Below are positions 43,576 to 58,500 of a DNA stretch of 64,000 nucleotides, piece by piece (within the stretch, counting starts at the first letter, position 1; each line of letters starts with the position of its first letter). The notes under the pieces were generated by a model. The model saw only the letters and a list, made by a program, of their open reading frames with translations, did not search any database and had not been told where the DNA came from. The translations under genes were made by a program, and so were the position numbers. The stretch is from Chrysogorgia sp. JL179-B06 (Eukaryota > Cnidaria > Anthozoa > Scleralcyonacea > Chrysogorgiidae): contig JAYKKM010000003.1 in assembly GCA_035772405.1 (NCBI GenBank), forward strand, positions 202,001 to 266,000. The letters run 5' to 3'.

Positions 43576-46500
43576 TAACAATAACAATAACAATAACAAT
43601 AATAATAATACGAATAGACATAGTTTGACGCTACTCTGGCTTTAAAAAGTTTTTTGAAGTAACTTAAATGTTACTGTCCAAGATCCAACGTTTCGACACT
43701 CCAATCTAGTGTCTTCATCAGGGGTGATCGTTGTAAAGTTAGCATCCCTATTTATACCCTCATAAAACCGATGATGACGTTATCTATTGACAAAATGCAA
43801 ATAAGCTTCTGGTAATAAACCACCGTCATCGCGATTCAATGGGGCATGGGCGCTATTGATATGCCAAGCCTCCAGACAACGTCTCTGATGGTACCACGGA
43901 TTAATGGTAATAATTTTGGAATTTTCCCACGAAATCTCATGGTAGGTTACGCAGTGTGCTCAGACAAAGCAGAATTTTCCTTTTTTGAAAAGAAAACAGC
44001 TTTTTGGTGTTCTTTTAAACGCGTACGAAACTGACGTTTAGTCTGACCGATGTACTCGTGATCACAGTCATTGCACGGAATAGAATAAATAGCGTCTTTC
44101 CTCTGTTGGGTCATGGACAGTAACTTTTAAGTAATAGTTCAAACACGAGACGGAGGACTTTACCGGGATTTCAAAGTCCGAGTTCCTATTGAAAATGCGA
44201 GCAGAAGGCGAGCATTTTTAATGCAGGGGTTTTGAAATCCCGGTAAAGTATGACGTCGAGTGTTTGCACTGACTTCTCAAACATAGTAATTTACATATTT
44301 TCAAAGTCCTAGGACATTGAAATATTTCAAAACGTCATCACGTGATCAGCTAGATGGATCTTCCTGCGGTTTCAAAACACTAATTAAACATTAATTTCTT
44401 TTGTTTTTGGTTTATGAATTATTAATGAGTTTGAGAAGTTACGTTCAAAACACTTTTTAAAGCCAGAGTAGCGTCAAACTATGTCTGATTTATCACCTGG
44501 TTGCGTTGGGAAATTATTTGTTTATAATACGAATATTTATACAGGATGTATACTTCAACTAATTAACAATTATTCGCCGAAGGCGAGGTGAATATCGGTG
44601 AATAAAAACCGAGACGAAGTCGAGGTTTTTATTCACCGATATTTTTCTTCACTTTTTTCTCCTGCCACTTTGACAAATCGGCTGGCGGCCATCTTGAAAA
44701 AACGCTGGAGGTGATTATCGAGAAATAATCTGGGGTAGCTCGACCAATTAGCGCACGCAATTTCTATAATCACCTAATGTATTTATACTAAACACTGTTA
44801 TCAACGTGTGTCCTCACAACTACCATGGATAGTTAAAGTGTTACCATGAGCTGGTGATAGGGAACTTTATATTTAAGTACGAATGATGACAACGACATTC
44901 GTCACTTTTGGCTTCGTTTGCTTTCGCCACTCGGTTTTCATTGTTCTTATGCGGGCTTTAGTCCAACCATGGATAATAAAAAGACTGGATAGGAAACTAG
45001 CTGACGCCAGCAGACTAACCTTGTTGAAATTTGTGATATCGCGAAGATGTCACGAGTATGCAGATTTTCCTGAGTTTCTCTTCGACTTCTCCATATTTTC
45101 GTATTCAGGTTCCAAAAAGTTTCATGGTCTCACAAACCTGCCTAAGCCACGACTAAGTGTTCGAGGTAAATGTTGTTCGTTTTTGTTTCAGCTGTTTTCG
45201 TTTTGTTGTGAAGAAACTGGCGTCGCAAAAACTACCGTTGTTTTAGTTGAAATTTGCGACGCCTTTTTCACCACATATAAAGCTGGAACTTTTCGCCTAA
45301 AATGAGTAATGGTAGTTGGATATTCCATCGTAAAGTGGCATTGTTATATTTTTTGGTAGTTTGACTGTCATTTGTAGCTGTATTATTGCTAAAAGTTGCG
45401 ATTTATGGACATTTTGTAACTTCACGATATTCAACTAGGTTTTCACGCGATCAAACGCGATCACCTGGTGCCTTAACCAATCAGCACGCTGGGAACGTCA
45501 CACGTGATCTTAGTTTCCTATCCAGTCTTTCTACTATTCATGGTCCAACTCTCGTGTAACTTGTCCCATTTTTTTACACACATGCCGCGAGATTCGCCGG
45601 TAATGAAGGGAAGTAAACAAGAAAAGCCAATTAACAATTAACCTGAAATATCCCTTTTTACTCGCAGCACGTTTACTCGAGTATAAAACACTGGGCGTCA
45701 CACCTGTAGTTTTAAACCTGATAAAACACTCTCGTAAATCACTCTTGCTCGTTCTTTCAATTGCACATACCATTCTTGCATGTAAAATCGTCCGCTTTGC
45801 ATTTGTTGACTCGCTCCGTACAGTTTGCCGGTTCGTCGCTATTATCACCACAGTCGTTATCACCGTCACATCGCCAACGTAGTGGAATGCATCTTCCAGT
45901 GCCGGTACATTTCATCTCGCTCTTCAAGCACGTGGTGTTCGAACACCTGACTGGCGATTCATCCGAATTGTCGCCGCAGTCATCGTCGCCATCACAGATC
46001 CACGATTCCCGAATGCACATGCTGTTGTTACTGCACGGCTTACGGCCAACAGCGCACGTTACTGGGGGACAGTTGGTCTCGTCGGAAAAATCTCGGCAGT
46101 CGTTGTCGGCGTCGCATCGGAACGCGTCGTTGATGCACCGTCCGTTCTTGCACGGAAACTGACCGTTCGACACGGAACAGGTTGGCCGTTCACAGCCCAC
46201 CTCGTCGCTGTTGTCATGGCAATCGTCGTCAAAGTCGCAACGCCATCGTTTCGCAATGCATTTCCCGTTGTTGCACTGGAACGAATTTATGGGGCACGTG
46301 TGCTTCGCTAAAAATGAAGATAGAGTTACAGATTAGATCCAGACTAGAGCGGGTACAACAGAGAATGAGCTGAGAATAGAAATGGCGGGAGTTTTGGAAA
46401 GGTTCGTGCCAGAATTCCACACAGTTTTTGTCAAAGGTTTATAAAAGATTATGAAATCAGGACAACAAGACATTTTGGTGCATTCGATAAGTTATGATAT

Positions 46501-49500
46501 AGATTTTTTTTCCTGGTCCGTATCCTATCAAATCCAGCTTTCTGATTGGCTAACGAGCGGTCCGTATGAGCCCATACGGACCGCTCGACATAATTTCAGT
46601 TTTAAATGCGTTTAATAAGCCGTAAAATATTCTAAAAACATTTGAAAATGAACTTAAACGAGATTGAACGTATTGAAAGATTATCCGACAAGAGACTTAA
46701 CTCTCGATTTCCTTTAACGAAGGTAAAAGCACAGACTTTCCTATTTTGTCCACTGACTAGAAATACTGACGACGACCAAAAAAACAATCCACGGATATTA
46801 AGGAAAAAAAATAATAATAATTTACCGTTTTCGTCGGTCCGTATCGAGAAATATTTCCCTTGATCTAAAAAACTTCCCTCGGCCTGCGACCGTTTTTGTG
46901 ACCTCGGGAAATATCTCTACATACGGACCTCCCAGCCGGTTACTTGACCTAAGTGGTTGATCATTTGGAAAGCACGGCAATTAATGCATGGACTTACCAC
47001 AAACAACGTCCGATTCATCGGACTTATCCGAGCAATCATCGTCTGTGTCACAAATAAAGGAACGAGCGATACACTGTCCGTTGGCGCACGAGAACTGATT
47101 ACCCGAACAATTAGTACTTGCCAGGACACACCAGAATTCATCGAGAAGTTTGAGGCCATCGGGACAGCTGCATTTCTTCTTGCCATTCACGAGAGAACAT
47201 ATATGGCTGCATCCACCTTTGTCCGCGCAAGGATGAGAGGAACCTGGAAACCAGAATGAGCAAAATACAAATCAAATGGCATATTAAAGTCATATCTTAT
47301 GTTTCCACTTTTTATATATTTATAATCTTTTGCACTTTTTGATAAAAATTGCTTAAAGGACATTGGCAACAAAAATTAAGTTTGTCTAATATGAAAGAAC
47401 TCGTAAAATGATAGAGTAACACCTTTTACAACTTTTCCGTATTTTACTTTCGTTTTTGAAATATTTCAGTTTGTTTGATATGTAAATGAGATGGTCTCTG
47501 ACGTCAGGTGTTGGGTAGAGAATTTTCACACATTAAGATATTAGTGCCATCTTCACGTTTGTTCCACAAATTTACTTGGAAATGTGCGTATAATAACTCC
47601 TCATGATAATGAACGTTGTAAACATAGCAATCACTGAGATATAAGATCTTTTTTAATGAGTGAAAATTCTCTACCCTGTACATGACGTCAGAAACTACCT
47701 CACTTACATATCAAACAAACTGAAATATTTCAAAAACAAAGTAAAATACGGTTTCGAAACGGGTTGGTCCGAGATCTCAACGAGACTATAATGAATGCCA
47801 TTTAGTTATGAATGCCAAAAGTATACATACTTGGACTCGGTAATTCCAAATCTGATTTCAGTGTGCAAGGACTGGAAACCATGGATGGTTAGGATGAAAC
47901 ACACTTTTTACAACAAGAGTGTTTCATCCATATGTACTTCTAGTACGTATTCCATATAAGGAAGTGACCGACGAGCAAATAGAAGGCATTGACGAGCAAA
48001 TAGAAGGCATTAACGATCAAATACATGGCACTCGTACCAGCCCACTGGATGTGGGATTATTAACACGTTACGATATGTTCGATTATCCGCTCTTTTTAAG
48101 AAAACTACGTTCGCTAGCAGGATAAGCTGTACGCATATTGTAAACAGATAATTTATCTTTGTTTTAATATATATTGTAGCTTTGGGAGTTGATTATTTCT
48201 CAAGAAAACGTTCGTCGAAGACAGCCGTGTTTTTGTTTACAATGGTATCCGTATTAGGAAAATTATATTTTGGGCATGTTCGATTATCCGCGCTTTTAAA
48301 GAGAACTAAGTTAGCTACCGGGATAAAGCTGTACGTATGTTGTAAATAGATCATTTAACTTTCCTTTAATATATTCGATAGCCTTGGGGGTGGTTTATTT
48401 CTCAAGAAAACGTTTGCCAAAGGGTTAGGACCTTTGTTGTTTTGGGGTGGTTACAATCCAATTAACAAGGAGGCTGGTACGAGGGTTGAACGTGTCAGCT
48501 ATTTGCTCGTTAATTCACTCTCCATTTGCTCGTCAATGCCTTCTATTTGCGCTTCCTTATAAGGAATACGTACTAGATACCCCTATCGTTTCATCACATA
48601 TTCGACCTGGTACCGATTTCCGTATGTGTTTACTCATGGATTATTAATGATTTGAGATGATAAATATGCCAATATGTAATGTTCCGATTGCTAACACCTG
48701 AGCAAGCGAATGCCGTCAATTATTAACGGCCAAATTGCATCGGCCATTGAGCATATTTTACCTCTTTGAAACCGGTAAACCAGCTATAAATACGGAATTT
48801 TGTGCGTATTTCGCTCTCAGACTCTATGGACTTTGCCTTATTAGTCAAAACTATACGTCATATTATAAAATAATTTCACATACAATTTTGTCTTTCAGAA
48901 GTGAACATTTGAATGTCCATTGGTTGGTAGTTTAGTGTTCCGGTGAGCTGTAGTTGTCCACCGCCACTCAGTTTGTTGGCTTTCATCACCTTCCTCAACG
49001 ACCAGTCTGTCCAAAAGATATTGCTGCCGAAGACAGTTATTGCAAAAGGATGAGGCAGTTTGTCGACGATCACACGGCGTTCAGAACCATCCAGTGAAGC
49101 AGACTCGATCCTACAGAAGGGGAATGCATCGGATGAAGTGATGTTGTGAATATAGTGACCTTACGTAAAACACACCACGTTCTTTTGAGAAATTGTTACA
49201 CCCCGTGACTTTAAAACATTTTCATTACCACATCCTTTATATTTTATTTACTGGCTGAGAGGTCTGTATGGAGAAATATTTCCCGAGGTCTCAAAAACGG
49301 CCCGAAGGAAATATTTCTCCATACGGACCAACCAAAACGGTAAATAACTTATTAATTTTTTTCCTTAATATCCTGGCTTGTTTTTTGGTCGTCATCAGTA
49401 TTTCTAGTCAGTGGACAAAAAAAGGAAAGTCTGTGCTTTTACCTTCGTCAAAGGAAATTGAGAGTTAATAAGTTTATTCGGATAAAAAAATTCACTAATT

Positions 49501-52500
49501 ATATGTCTTTCAATATGTTCAATCTCGTTTGAGTTCATTTTCAAATGTTTTTAGGATACTTTACGGCTTATAAAACGCATTTCAAACACTCATTAATAAT
49601 TCATGAGGAAAAGACAAAAGAAAATCACTACCGTATCGTTGTTTTAAATGTGATAAAGATTCGTCCTGATTTACATAAACTTTATCTTTGATTTTCTCGG
49701 CTTAGACAACATCGATTTTCAAAATTACTACGCCAATGAACTTATCAAATGGGTCGTGTTTGAAGCCGTTTAATAAACTCGCAGCACGTGTTTTATCAGA
49801 TCTAAAACACTCGGGCTACGCCCTCGTGTTTTATATCTGATAAAACACTGCTGCTCGTTTATTAAACAATACTTAAAACTGAAAATTATGTCGAGCGGTC
49901 CGTATGAGCTCATATACGGACCGCTCGTTACCCACAATCAGAAAGCAGGATTTGGTAGGATACGGACCAGAAAATAATAAGTAACACCATTTTTGCCAAC
50001 TTCTGAAACCGATTCCCCTTGTGACGTTTTGTAACAGTGTGCATCACCCCCTCCCAAATATACGTGACTTTACACGCACTAAACATTCAAAATGCAGAAT
50101 TTAAATAAATGGAGATTTGTTAAGAACTCTTTTACGTGGTTTCGAATTCAAATTAAGATGCTCATTCTTTTACTTATAGACCGAAGTTCCGTATTCTATG
50201 GCGGTGCGAGCAGAAGGACATATGTATACGGCCGTCGAGAGTCAGGATGGGTCCTAGGTTACACTTTGGGTCCTAGGTTACACTTTGGGTCCTAGGTTAC
50301 ACTTTGGGTCCGGGTCCCCGTGAAATTAACATAAAATTATTGCAAAGGCCTCGCAAGTTTCTCAGTAACTTTAGTTTTAACTTATCCATGCTATTAGCTG
50401 GAGGTCTGTTTTAAGGTTTGTTTTACCTTGTCTAGTTCAAGTTATACAGCAATAATAGATTTCTTAGATGGAAAAGTAGATCCTTTTGCCTCGACCATGT
50501 TTAATAAGTCCACAAAGTCTCGGTTTCGAGAAGGAATTCATTGCATGGCCACTTCACGTTCCGCCATGTTTGTTGTTTCGCAAGATCGGAATTCAAAATA
50601 TAATTTAAGATCGCGCGTGCGCAGTAGAATGATAACATTAAAATCCACTCGAGAATACATGAAACACTCAAGATCATAAAGATCAAAATGGTAAAAGATT
50701 TGGTACGTAAAAATGCGTCGAAAAATCACTAACCTGTCTCCCATCGTTGTTTAGAAGCTTTAAATTAACATTTCCCACTAACATTAGTCTTCGAAATACC
50801 GAAATACTACAAAATAATTACGTCGCTACACCCCCCGGAATCAACAATAGTTTCTCTATGCCTGTATTGTGTGAATTTTCGCCATTCACAAAATGTTACC
50901 TGTCCAAACGAGCATCAACCCAGTACATTTTTCTATAGGCATCATCTATTGTCAAGCCATTTGGCCAACCTAAGCTAGTATTGACCAAGACTCGTCGGTT
51001 AATTCCATTCAGGAGAGCACGTTCAATGCTAGGTACACCCCAGTCTGCCCAGTACATCATGCTGAAACACATTGAGATAAGATATGACATAAAATAAGGC
51101 AAGGTAAGGTAAGGGAAGATAATTAATATATATACAAGGAAAGGAAAGGAAATAGGCAAGGAAAGGTATTAGGAAAGGCATTAGGCAAAGCAAGGTATTA
51201 GCTTAACAAATAGAAAACATTTTCCGTGTTTCCATAGAGTTATAGAAACACGAGTGGAAGTTTGGGAGAACGAGAAATGGCAGTGGGAACACGATCCCGC
51301 AGGGCGAGTGTTTCCACGCTATTTCGAGTTCTTCCAAACTTTCACGAGTGTTTCTAGAACGTATGGGAACACGGAAAGATGTTTTCAATTTCTTTTATAA
51401 AATAACACTGAGGAAACAAGTAATAAGACTCTTTTATTAAAATGATGAAAATATACATTCTCCTTACTCACGCTAGACAGCGTCGTCGGCTGCTCAAATG
51501 AATATAAACGCTCTTAACTGTGAAGAAAAGCATCCAATCTTCTCGATTTTCTTCTTGTCACAGAACATATTTATCGACATTTTAGCTGTTTGTGAGCAAA
51601 GGTTCGTGTTACAGTCCATTTTATAAAAATGGCGGGAAAAATCCATGTTTTCCATCCAGTTATCAGCCAATCAGCGCGTGCGTTTTTAATTTGTTATTTT
51701 ATAAGAGTATAGGAAAGGCATTGGATAATTATATCTTATTGAATGGTTTGGCATATAATACGGCCGGGTATTTTACGAGTTTCTCAAGTATTTTTCCGAG
51801 CCGGCAATGCGAGAAACGAGTAAAATTCCCGGCCGTATTATATGCCAAACCATTCAATGAGGTTTTTATTATATGACTACTTGCAGAAATTGAATAAGTT
51901 TGTATTTGTTTCATTTCCTCGTTTGTTTGTGATACGTTGTCAGACGTTGTTTCTGTTAAACTGTCCATTGCTTTGAGATATTCATCGTCAAAGTCGTCAG
52001 AGTTTAACGAAAATAATAAGGCGTCGTTCATGTCTGTACTTACATTTTCAAAATTAAAAAGACAGTTCGCATCCGCCATTTTAGGCTTTGGTTTAAGCCG
52101 CAAAAAAATCCGTATTTTTGTTCTGTTCAGAAGAGGAGAAATACGGATTTTACCATGCAATACGGCCTGGTATTTGTTCTGTTCTCGTGCCCTTATATGG
52201 AAGAATTACGTCATTGTCATATAATAATATAAGGTAATTAAGATATGCAAAGCAATACAAGACATTAGCCAAGACAGGACAGTACAAAGTATATATAAAC
52301 CATATGCAAGGTAAGGCGATGAGCTGAACTGAGCAGGCAAAAACAATCAGATTAGAAGTGGACATACCTTTCGCATGGCATGACAACAATAGCGCGAGGT
52401 TCGTCTAAACCCACAGAAATGACATTGGTCATGTTGGAACCATCGTAGTCGATCCTACGGATTTTGTCATTTATGGCATCTGTCATGTAGATCTTCTTGG

Positions 52501-55500
52501 AGATCCAGTCTACAGAAATTCCATCAGGAACAACTAAAGAGGAGAACCACAAGTCATTAAAAGTGAACATGCAGTACGCCAAACTAGTTGACATGTTCTT
52601 TTCCAGTTTCTGATGTAGTCCATCCGTTTCTGATATACAACATGTATCTCTCTTTGAAGTGCCCCTCACCTCAAAAATTTTTATTGTCTTATTTGGAAGA
52701 ACTTTTAAAATGATAAAGTAACTTCTTTTGAAGATTTTCACTTCTTCGCTTTCTTTGTGAGATATATCAGTTTGTTTCATATGCAAATATCTGGAATTTC
52801 GTCACACATGCATAATGAGTTATCAGAGAATGTTATATATCTTTGCGTTCATGAAATAAAAACACTAAAGTGTGAATAACACGTGTGTGCGTTTCTCCCA
52901 CAACACCAAACTTCTTGATTTTAAAGGATTTCGTTCGAGATTGAAAGAGATACACACATTTCTCCAATAACTCATTATGCATGTGTGACGAAATTCCAGA
53001 CATTTGCATATCAAACAAACTGATATATCTCAAAAAGAAAGCAAAGATACGAAAATCTTCAAAAGAAGTTACTTTATCATTTTAAAAGTTCTTCCAAATA
53101 AGACAATAATTTTTTTTTAGGTTATGGGCACTTTAAAGTGTCTACAAAGTCAAAACATTTTATTGTTTTATTTGGAAGAACTTTTAAAATGACAAAGTAA
53201 CTTCTTTTGAAGATTTTCGTTTCTTCGCTTTGTTTTTTATATATTTCAGTTTGTTTGATATGCAAATATCTGGAATTTCGTCACACATGCATGATAACTT
53301 ATCAGAGAATGTTATATATCTTTGCCTTCATGAAATGAAAACACTAAAGTGTGAATAACATGTGCGCGCGTTTCTCCCACATTTCTAAGGATTTCGTTTG
53401 AGAATGAAAGTGATACACAAACTTCTCCAGTAAGTCATTATGTAAGTGTGACGAAATTCAAGACATTTGCATATCAAACAAGCTGAAATATTTCAAAAAC
53501 AAAGCGAAGAAGCAAAAATCTCCAAAAGAAGTTACTTTATCATTTTAAAAGTTCTTCCAAATAAGACAATAAAATTTATTGACGTTATACGCACTTTACA
53601 CCCCTATGCAGTTGGGGTTTATGGTTAGGGATTTAATACCCTGGAGATAAGTTTATGATTTTACTACAGAACACAGATCTGTCTTTGGTTGGATGTTTTA
53701 CCAAGTTTCGTATCATTAGAACTAGTTTTGGTTGATATATCACCAAAACAAACCTCATCCTACTAGAATTTCGTAGAGAGATCTCCGACTTGACATTACC
53801 TTTCAAATCTAGAAAGGGTCTCATCTCTACCGACGTTGAAAATTATTTAAGCACTTTTGAAACAAAATACAAATCACGAAATTATGATCCCAATAACTTT
53901 AATTTAAAGTTGTAAAGGTTTTACTGTGCAAGAAGCTGTGTTAAGTTGTCAATACTCAGAAAAACTCTGAGCACCAGACAGGACTCGAACCCGTAACCTT
54001 CTCAATGCTAGACAGACGCTCTAACCATTGAGCCACTGGAACTCAGATGGCAGAGCAAGGAGTTTTTCTGAGTATTGACAACTTAACACAGCTTGCACAG
54101 TAAAACCTTTACAACTTTACAAACATCAAGCTGCAACTACCTAACTTAACTAACTTTAATTTAGTTATAAAACATAAACAGGACTACTTCCGGAAATCGT
54201 TTTTTATCAGGTCAGCTGAACTGTGGAACACTCTCCCATCTAGTCTCAAATCCTACAATTCTCTCGCTCTATTTAAATCCAGTCTCCACAAAATGTACTC
54301 TATCAAACTACCTGCCTATAGCCCCACTGGCTATGTCCAATAAGTCTAAAATCTCATTGTATCTACCATTAAAGTGCACCTAACCCCCCAAATGATAATG
54401 CTATGTTTGAAAGGGCACTTAAAATGATGAAGAATGGGACTAACAGTTCTTCGATATCTATTTTCGTTCTTGAGGTATTCAGTTATATGTGATATGTTAA
54501 TGAGGCACAGGATGACGTCATAGCAGGCAAACAACGTTGTTGCAATTCTAAAATTTGTGTATATCTTCAAAGTTATCCAACGAAATTACTTGAAACTTTG
54601 CACGTGTGTGCATACCACCAAACTAAAGAACATGGTTCAAGTTATGTTGTCACCATAGTAACAGATTAGCTTCCAGACCTCCTAGTCTCTAAAACAAAAT
54701 AATTTGTTTTCTCTCAAATGCAGAACATGTTCAGATTGGCAATTCTCAATAACTTTTGCAATAACTTTTCCAATGCAATACCCAAGTTTGAAATCGAAAA
54801 CGTTTGCTTGCGACGACAGAAAATGAAGATTTCTGTATGGGAACGGAGAGGTTTGGAAGCTAATCTGTTACTATGGTGACAACATAACTTGAACCATGTT
54901 CTTTAGTTTGGTGGTATGCATCCACGTGCAAACTTGGATAACTTTGAAGATATATACAAATTTTAGAATTGCAACAACGTTGTTTGCCTGCTATGACGTC
55001 ATCCTGTGCTCATTAACATATCATATATAACTGAATACCTCAAGAACGAAAACAGATTTGGAAGAACTGTTAGTGCCATTCTTCATCATTTTAAGTACAC
55101 TTTCAAACATAGCATTATCATTTTTGGGGTTAGGTGCACTTTAACTCTTTCCTGTCCGGCCAAGTCAAAAGGGGTCATAGAAGACCCCCGAAGTCGTCAA
55201 TCGAAAAACACGGCACACGGTAACGCAAGATTAAAAATTGAAATTCGACAAGCGCCAGGGACATAAGATCCACTCACACGCCAAATTTGATTTGATTTCA
55301 TAAACAACTCTGCGATTGGTGGCATTTTTAATTTTCATGATGCTACGCGGGCGTGCAAGATGCATATATACTTCTAGTACGTATTCCACATAAGGAAGTG
55401 ACCGTCGAGCAAATAGAAGGCATTGACGAGCAAATAGAAGGCATTAACGAACAAATACATGGCACTCGTACCAGCCCGCTGGATGTGGGATTATTAACAC

Positions 55501-58500
55501 GTTACGATATGTTCGATTATCCGCTATTTTTAAGAAAACTACGTTCGCTAGCAGGATAAGCTGTACGCATATTGTAAACAGATAATTTATCTTTGTTTTA
55601 ATATATATTGTAGCTTTGGGAGTTGATTATTTCTCAAGAAAACGTTCGTCGAAGACAGCCGTGTTTTTGTTTACAAGATGGTATCCGTATTAGGAAAATT
55701 ATATTTTGGCATGTTCGATTATCCGCGCTTTTAAAGAGAACTAAGTTAGCTATCTGGATAAAGCTGTACGCATGTTGTAAATAGATAATTTAACTTTCTT
55801 TGATATATTCTATAGCTTTGGGGGTGGTTTATTTCTCAAGAAAACGTTTGCCAAAGGGTTAGGACCTTTGTTGTTTTGGGGTCGGTTACAATCCAATTAA
55901 CAAGGAGGCTGGTACGAGGGTTGAACGTGTCAGCTATTTGCTCGTTAATTCACTCTATTTGTTCGTCAATGCCTTCTATTTGCGCTTCCTTATAAGGAAT
56001 ACGTACTAGATACCCCTATCGCAAGATGGCATTTTCTAGAAAAATGGATGTTTTTCAACCTGATTAATGATAATTAATACTAATTTATATTATCATGATG
56101 TGTCTTGTTCGGAAAATTCGAAAGCATTGGTAACAGCCAGTTTATTGGGCTTTCAGAAAAGGTATAGATTTCGCAACAGTTATGGATATTTCCCGAGATA
56201 TCAATTAGAACAAAGAGGTAGTTCAATTTTGGATGTTTTTCAGCCGGACAAGAAAGAGTTAAGGGGTAGGTCTCAATTGGGACGTAAGTCCTGTTCCTTT
56301 CTCCTGTCACACCTGTCTTATTCGTTGTATTTGTATGCACTTTTTGTATTAATAGTGACTTGTAAGTATATTGTGACAAATCCATTAAAACTAAACTAAA
56401 CTATGAATGTGGCTTTCATTTAATACCACATATAGCCAATAAATTGTGTGTTGTACCCATGTATTGTGTATTATACATATTCCTTAATTGTCCCGTGGCC
56501 TTAACATCGACTTACTTGTCAAACTCATTTCTTTGAATCCAGTGCCGTTGATGTAAACAGACATGATAGATTTCTGGAGCGTAGTAAAAAAGATCAGCTG
56601 TTCTTCGTAATCAAAATCAAGCGCGACGGCGCCATGTTTGAGCCTGGGGTGAGACATCGGCGGATGAGGCACCGTGGTTTTTCGCGGATCCAAATGAAGG
56701 AAACGGATTTGTTTTTGGATCGCAAAAATGATGAATGCTGACGATTGGCGACAATGTTCTCCATCGTTCGAGAGATGTCCGTCGGCACACGCACATCTAG
56801 AATTAATACAATAATAATAATTATAATTATAATTATAATGGTATACCATTTGGGTATAAAATTTCATGAAAATCCCTGTAACTGGGACCTTCAAATTGAT
56901 AGCTTATTAACCAAAGCTAGTGACTGCTTGTATATATTACGAGTTTGTAAATTTTATGGATACCCTAAAGATCAAATAAGTAAGCTATTTGATTCGCTTA
57001 TCATGGCCCTAATTTTGTATGGAATAGAAGTTTGGAGCTCCGTCCGCCTACAAGGGTAAATACTTGGATCGTATCCAGGCGCGTGTTTGGCTTGTTGCTC
57101 ACGTGGGGTAAGGCAAAATGTTTCTGCCGAGTGGGTCGGAAAAGCCGAAACATTAGACTCGGTATTCAAAGGTTGAAACAACCCCTGTTTTCTTCCAGAA
57201 CAGCCCTTCATTGGGGCTGAAACTGCTCTCTATTGTTGGAGCCAAAATAGCACAGCTCCGCAAGCTGAATCGACACTTTTTTGGAGTCACAATGCCTCCG
57301 AATAGGAGCCAAATGGACCGCTTGATTTTCCAAAAATGGCCCCACGATTTTCTGAAATGGCGCTGGTCAAAAGTTGAAAGAGCCCCTGCTTCTTCCAGAA
57401 CAGCTCTTTATTGGGGAAAATTACTTCAAAAGTGGTTCGGTGTTTGCGCCATTTATCATACAAACTGCGGAAATTATGGAAATAGAAGCATTGTGTAATG
57501 CGGTCACGGGTTACTGCTGTTTTTGTAACCAAATTCGTCTTTTAATTACACCAAATGATTTCGACTTTCGAAGTTAAATGGAAAGTGTCTGAAAATCTGC
57601 AGACTGGTTTCTAAATTCTCTAGAGAAATATACCCTCCTCCAACAATTTTATGGCATTTTTAAAAACTTTAGGCAATTTTAAAATTCGTGTATTTTTTTT
57701 CGAGTAAAATTTTCGTCACCTGTGCAAGCCGCCACACATGCCCCACGTCAAACACGCGCCTGATCGTATCGATAAGTTTATAAATCGGGCCTTTCGTTTT
57801 GGTTATACGTCCAAGCGCAGTGTTACGTCAGAGAATGTAACCATGACTTTTACTCGATTAAGAAAGAGGCAATGGAGAGCGTTCGTGCTGTGGGTCACAC
57901 AATAGACTTTGCGAATGGGGTGATCACACTGGGTGACGTAGCACTGGATGTTGACTGGAAAAGAGCTGGATAAAAATGAAAGAAATATATCAGCGAGCTG
58001 TTATTTATAAGAGATGCAATGATTACAAACAGATAGAATGGCAAAGCTCGAATTTCAGGAGCCAGTGATAGAAACACGTCAATGGAATTAGAGGTTGAAT
58101 CAAATCTCTGTCGTTTATGCGCCCGATTCCCTGAAACTGTAGAACATTGGGTGACAGGTTGTCCTGTTCTTGCTAACGTAGAGTATATCTTACGAGACAC
58201 AATAACGCTCTTATGATTCTGGCTGTTGCCTGGGCTAAAAGAAAATGTCTGCTCCCTGACGATTGTAAGTGGTATAAGCAAAAATAGAGAATAGGAGAAG
58301 TCTTTGAGAATAGCAATGCTAAACTTATCTGTGGTTTTGAGTTTAAAGCTCGTAAATAATAAAAACGTATTGACCGACCCCGCGGTCTTTATGAACTAGA
58401 GAAAAGCTCCGATCACGCACGAGCCCAGCTATATAATAAATGCGCTTACTGCAGTCAAAAGCAAAGTACGTGTACCGAATTTCCCCATTTTCCTATGAGG

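Noticed and set aside
44883..45305. 140-codon plus-strand frame as a gene
   Set aside because: It overlaps the arm of a foldback element and shows no recognisable domain or splice context.
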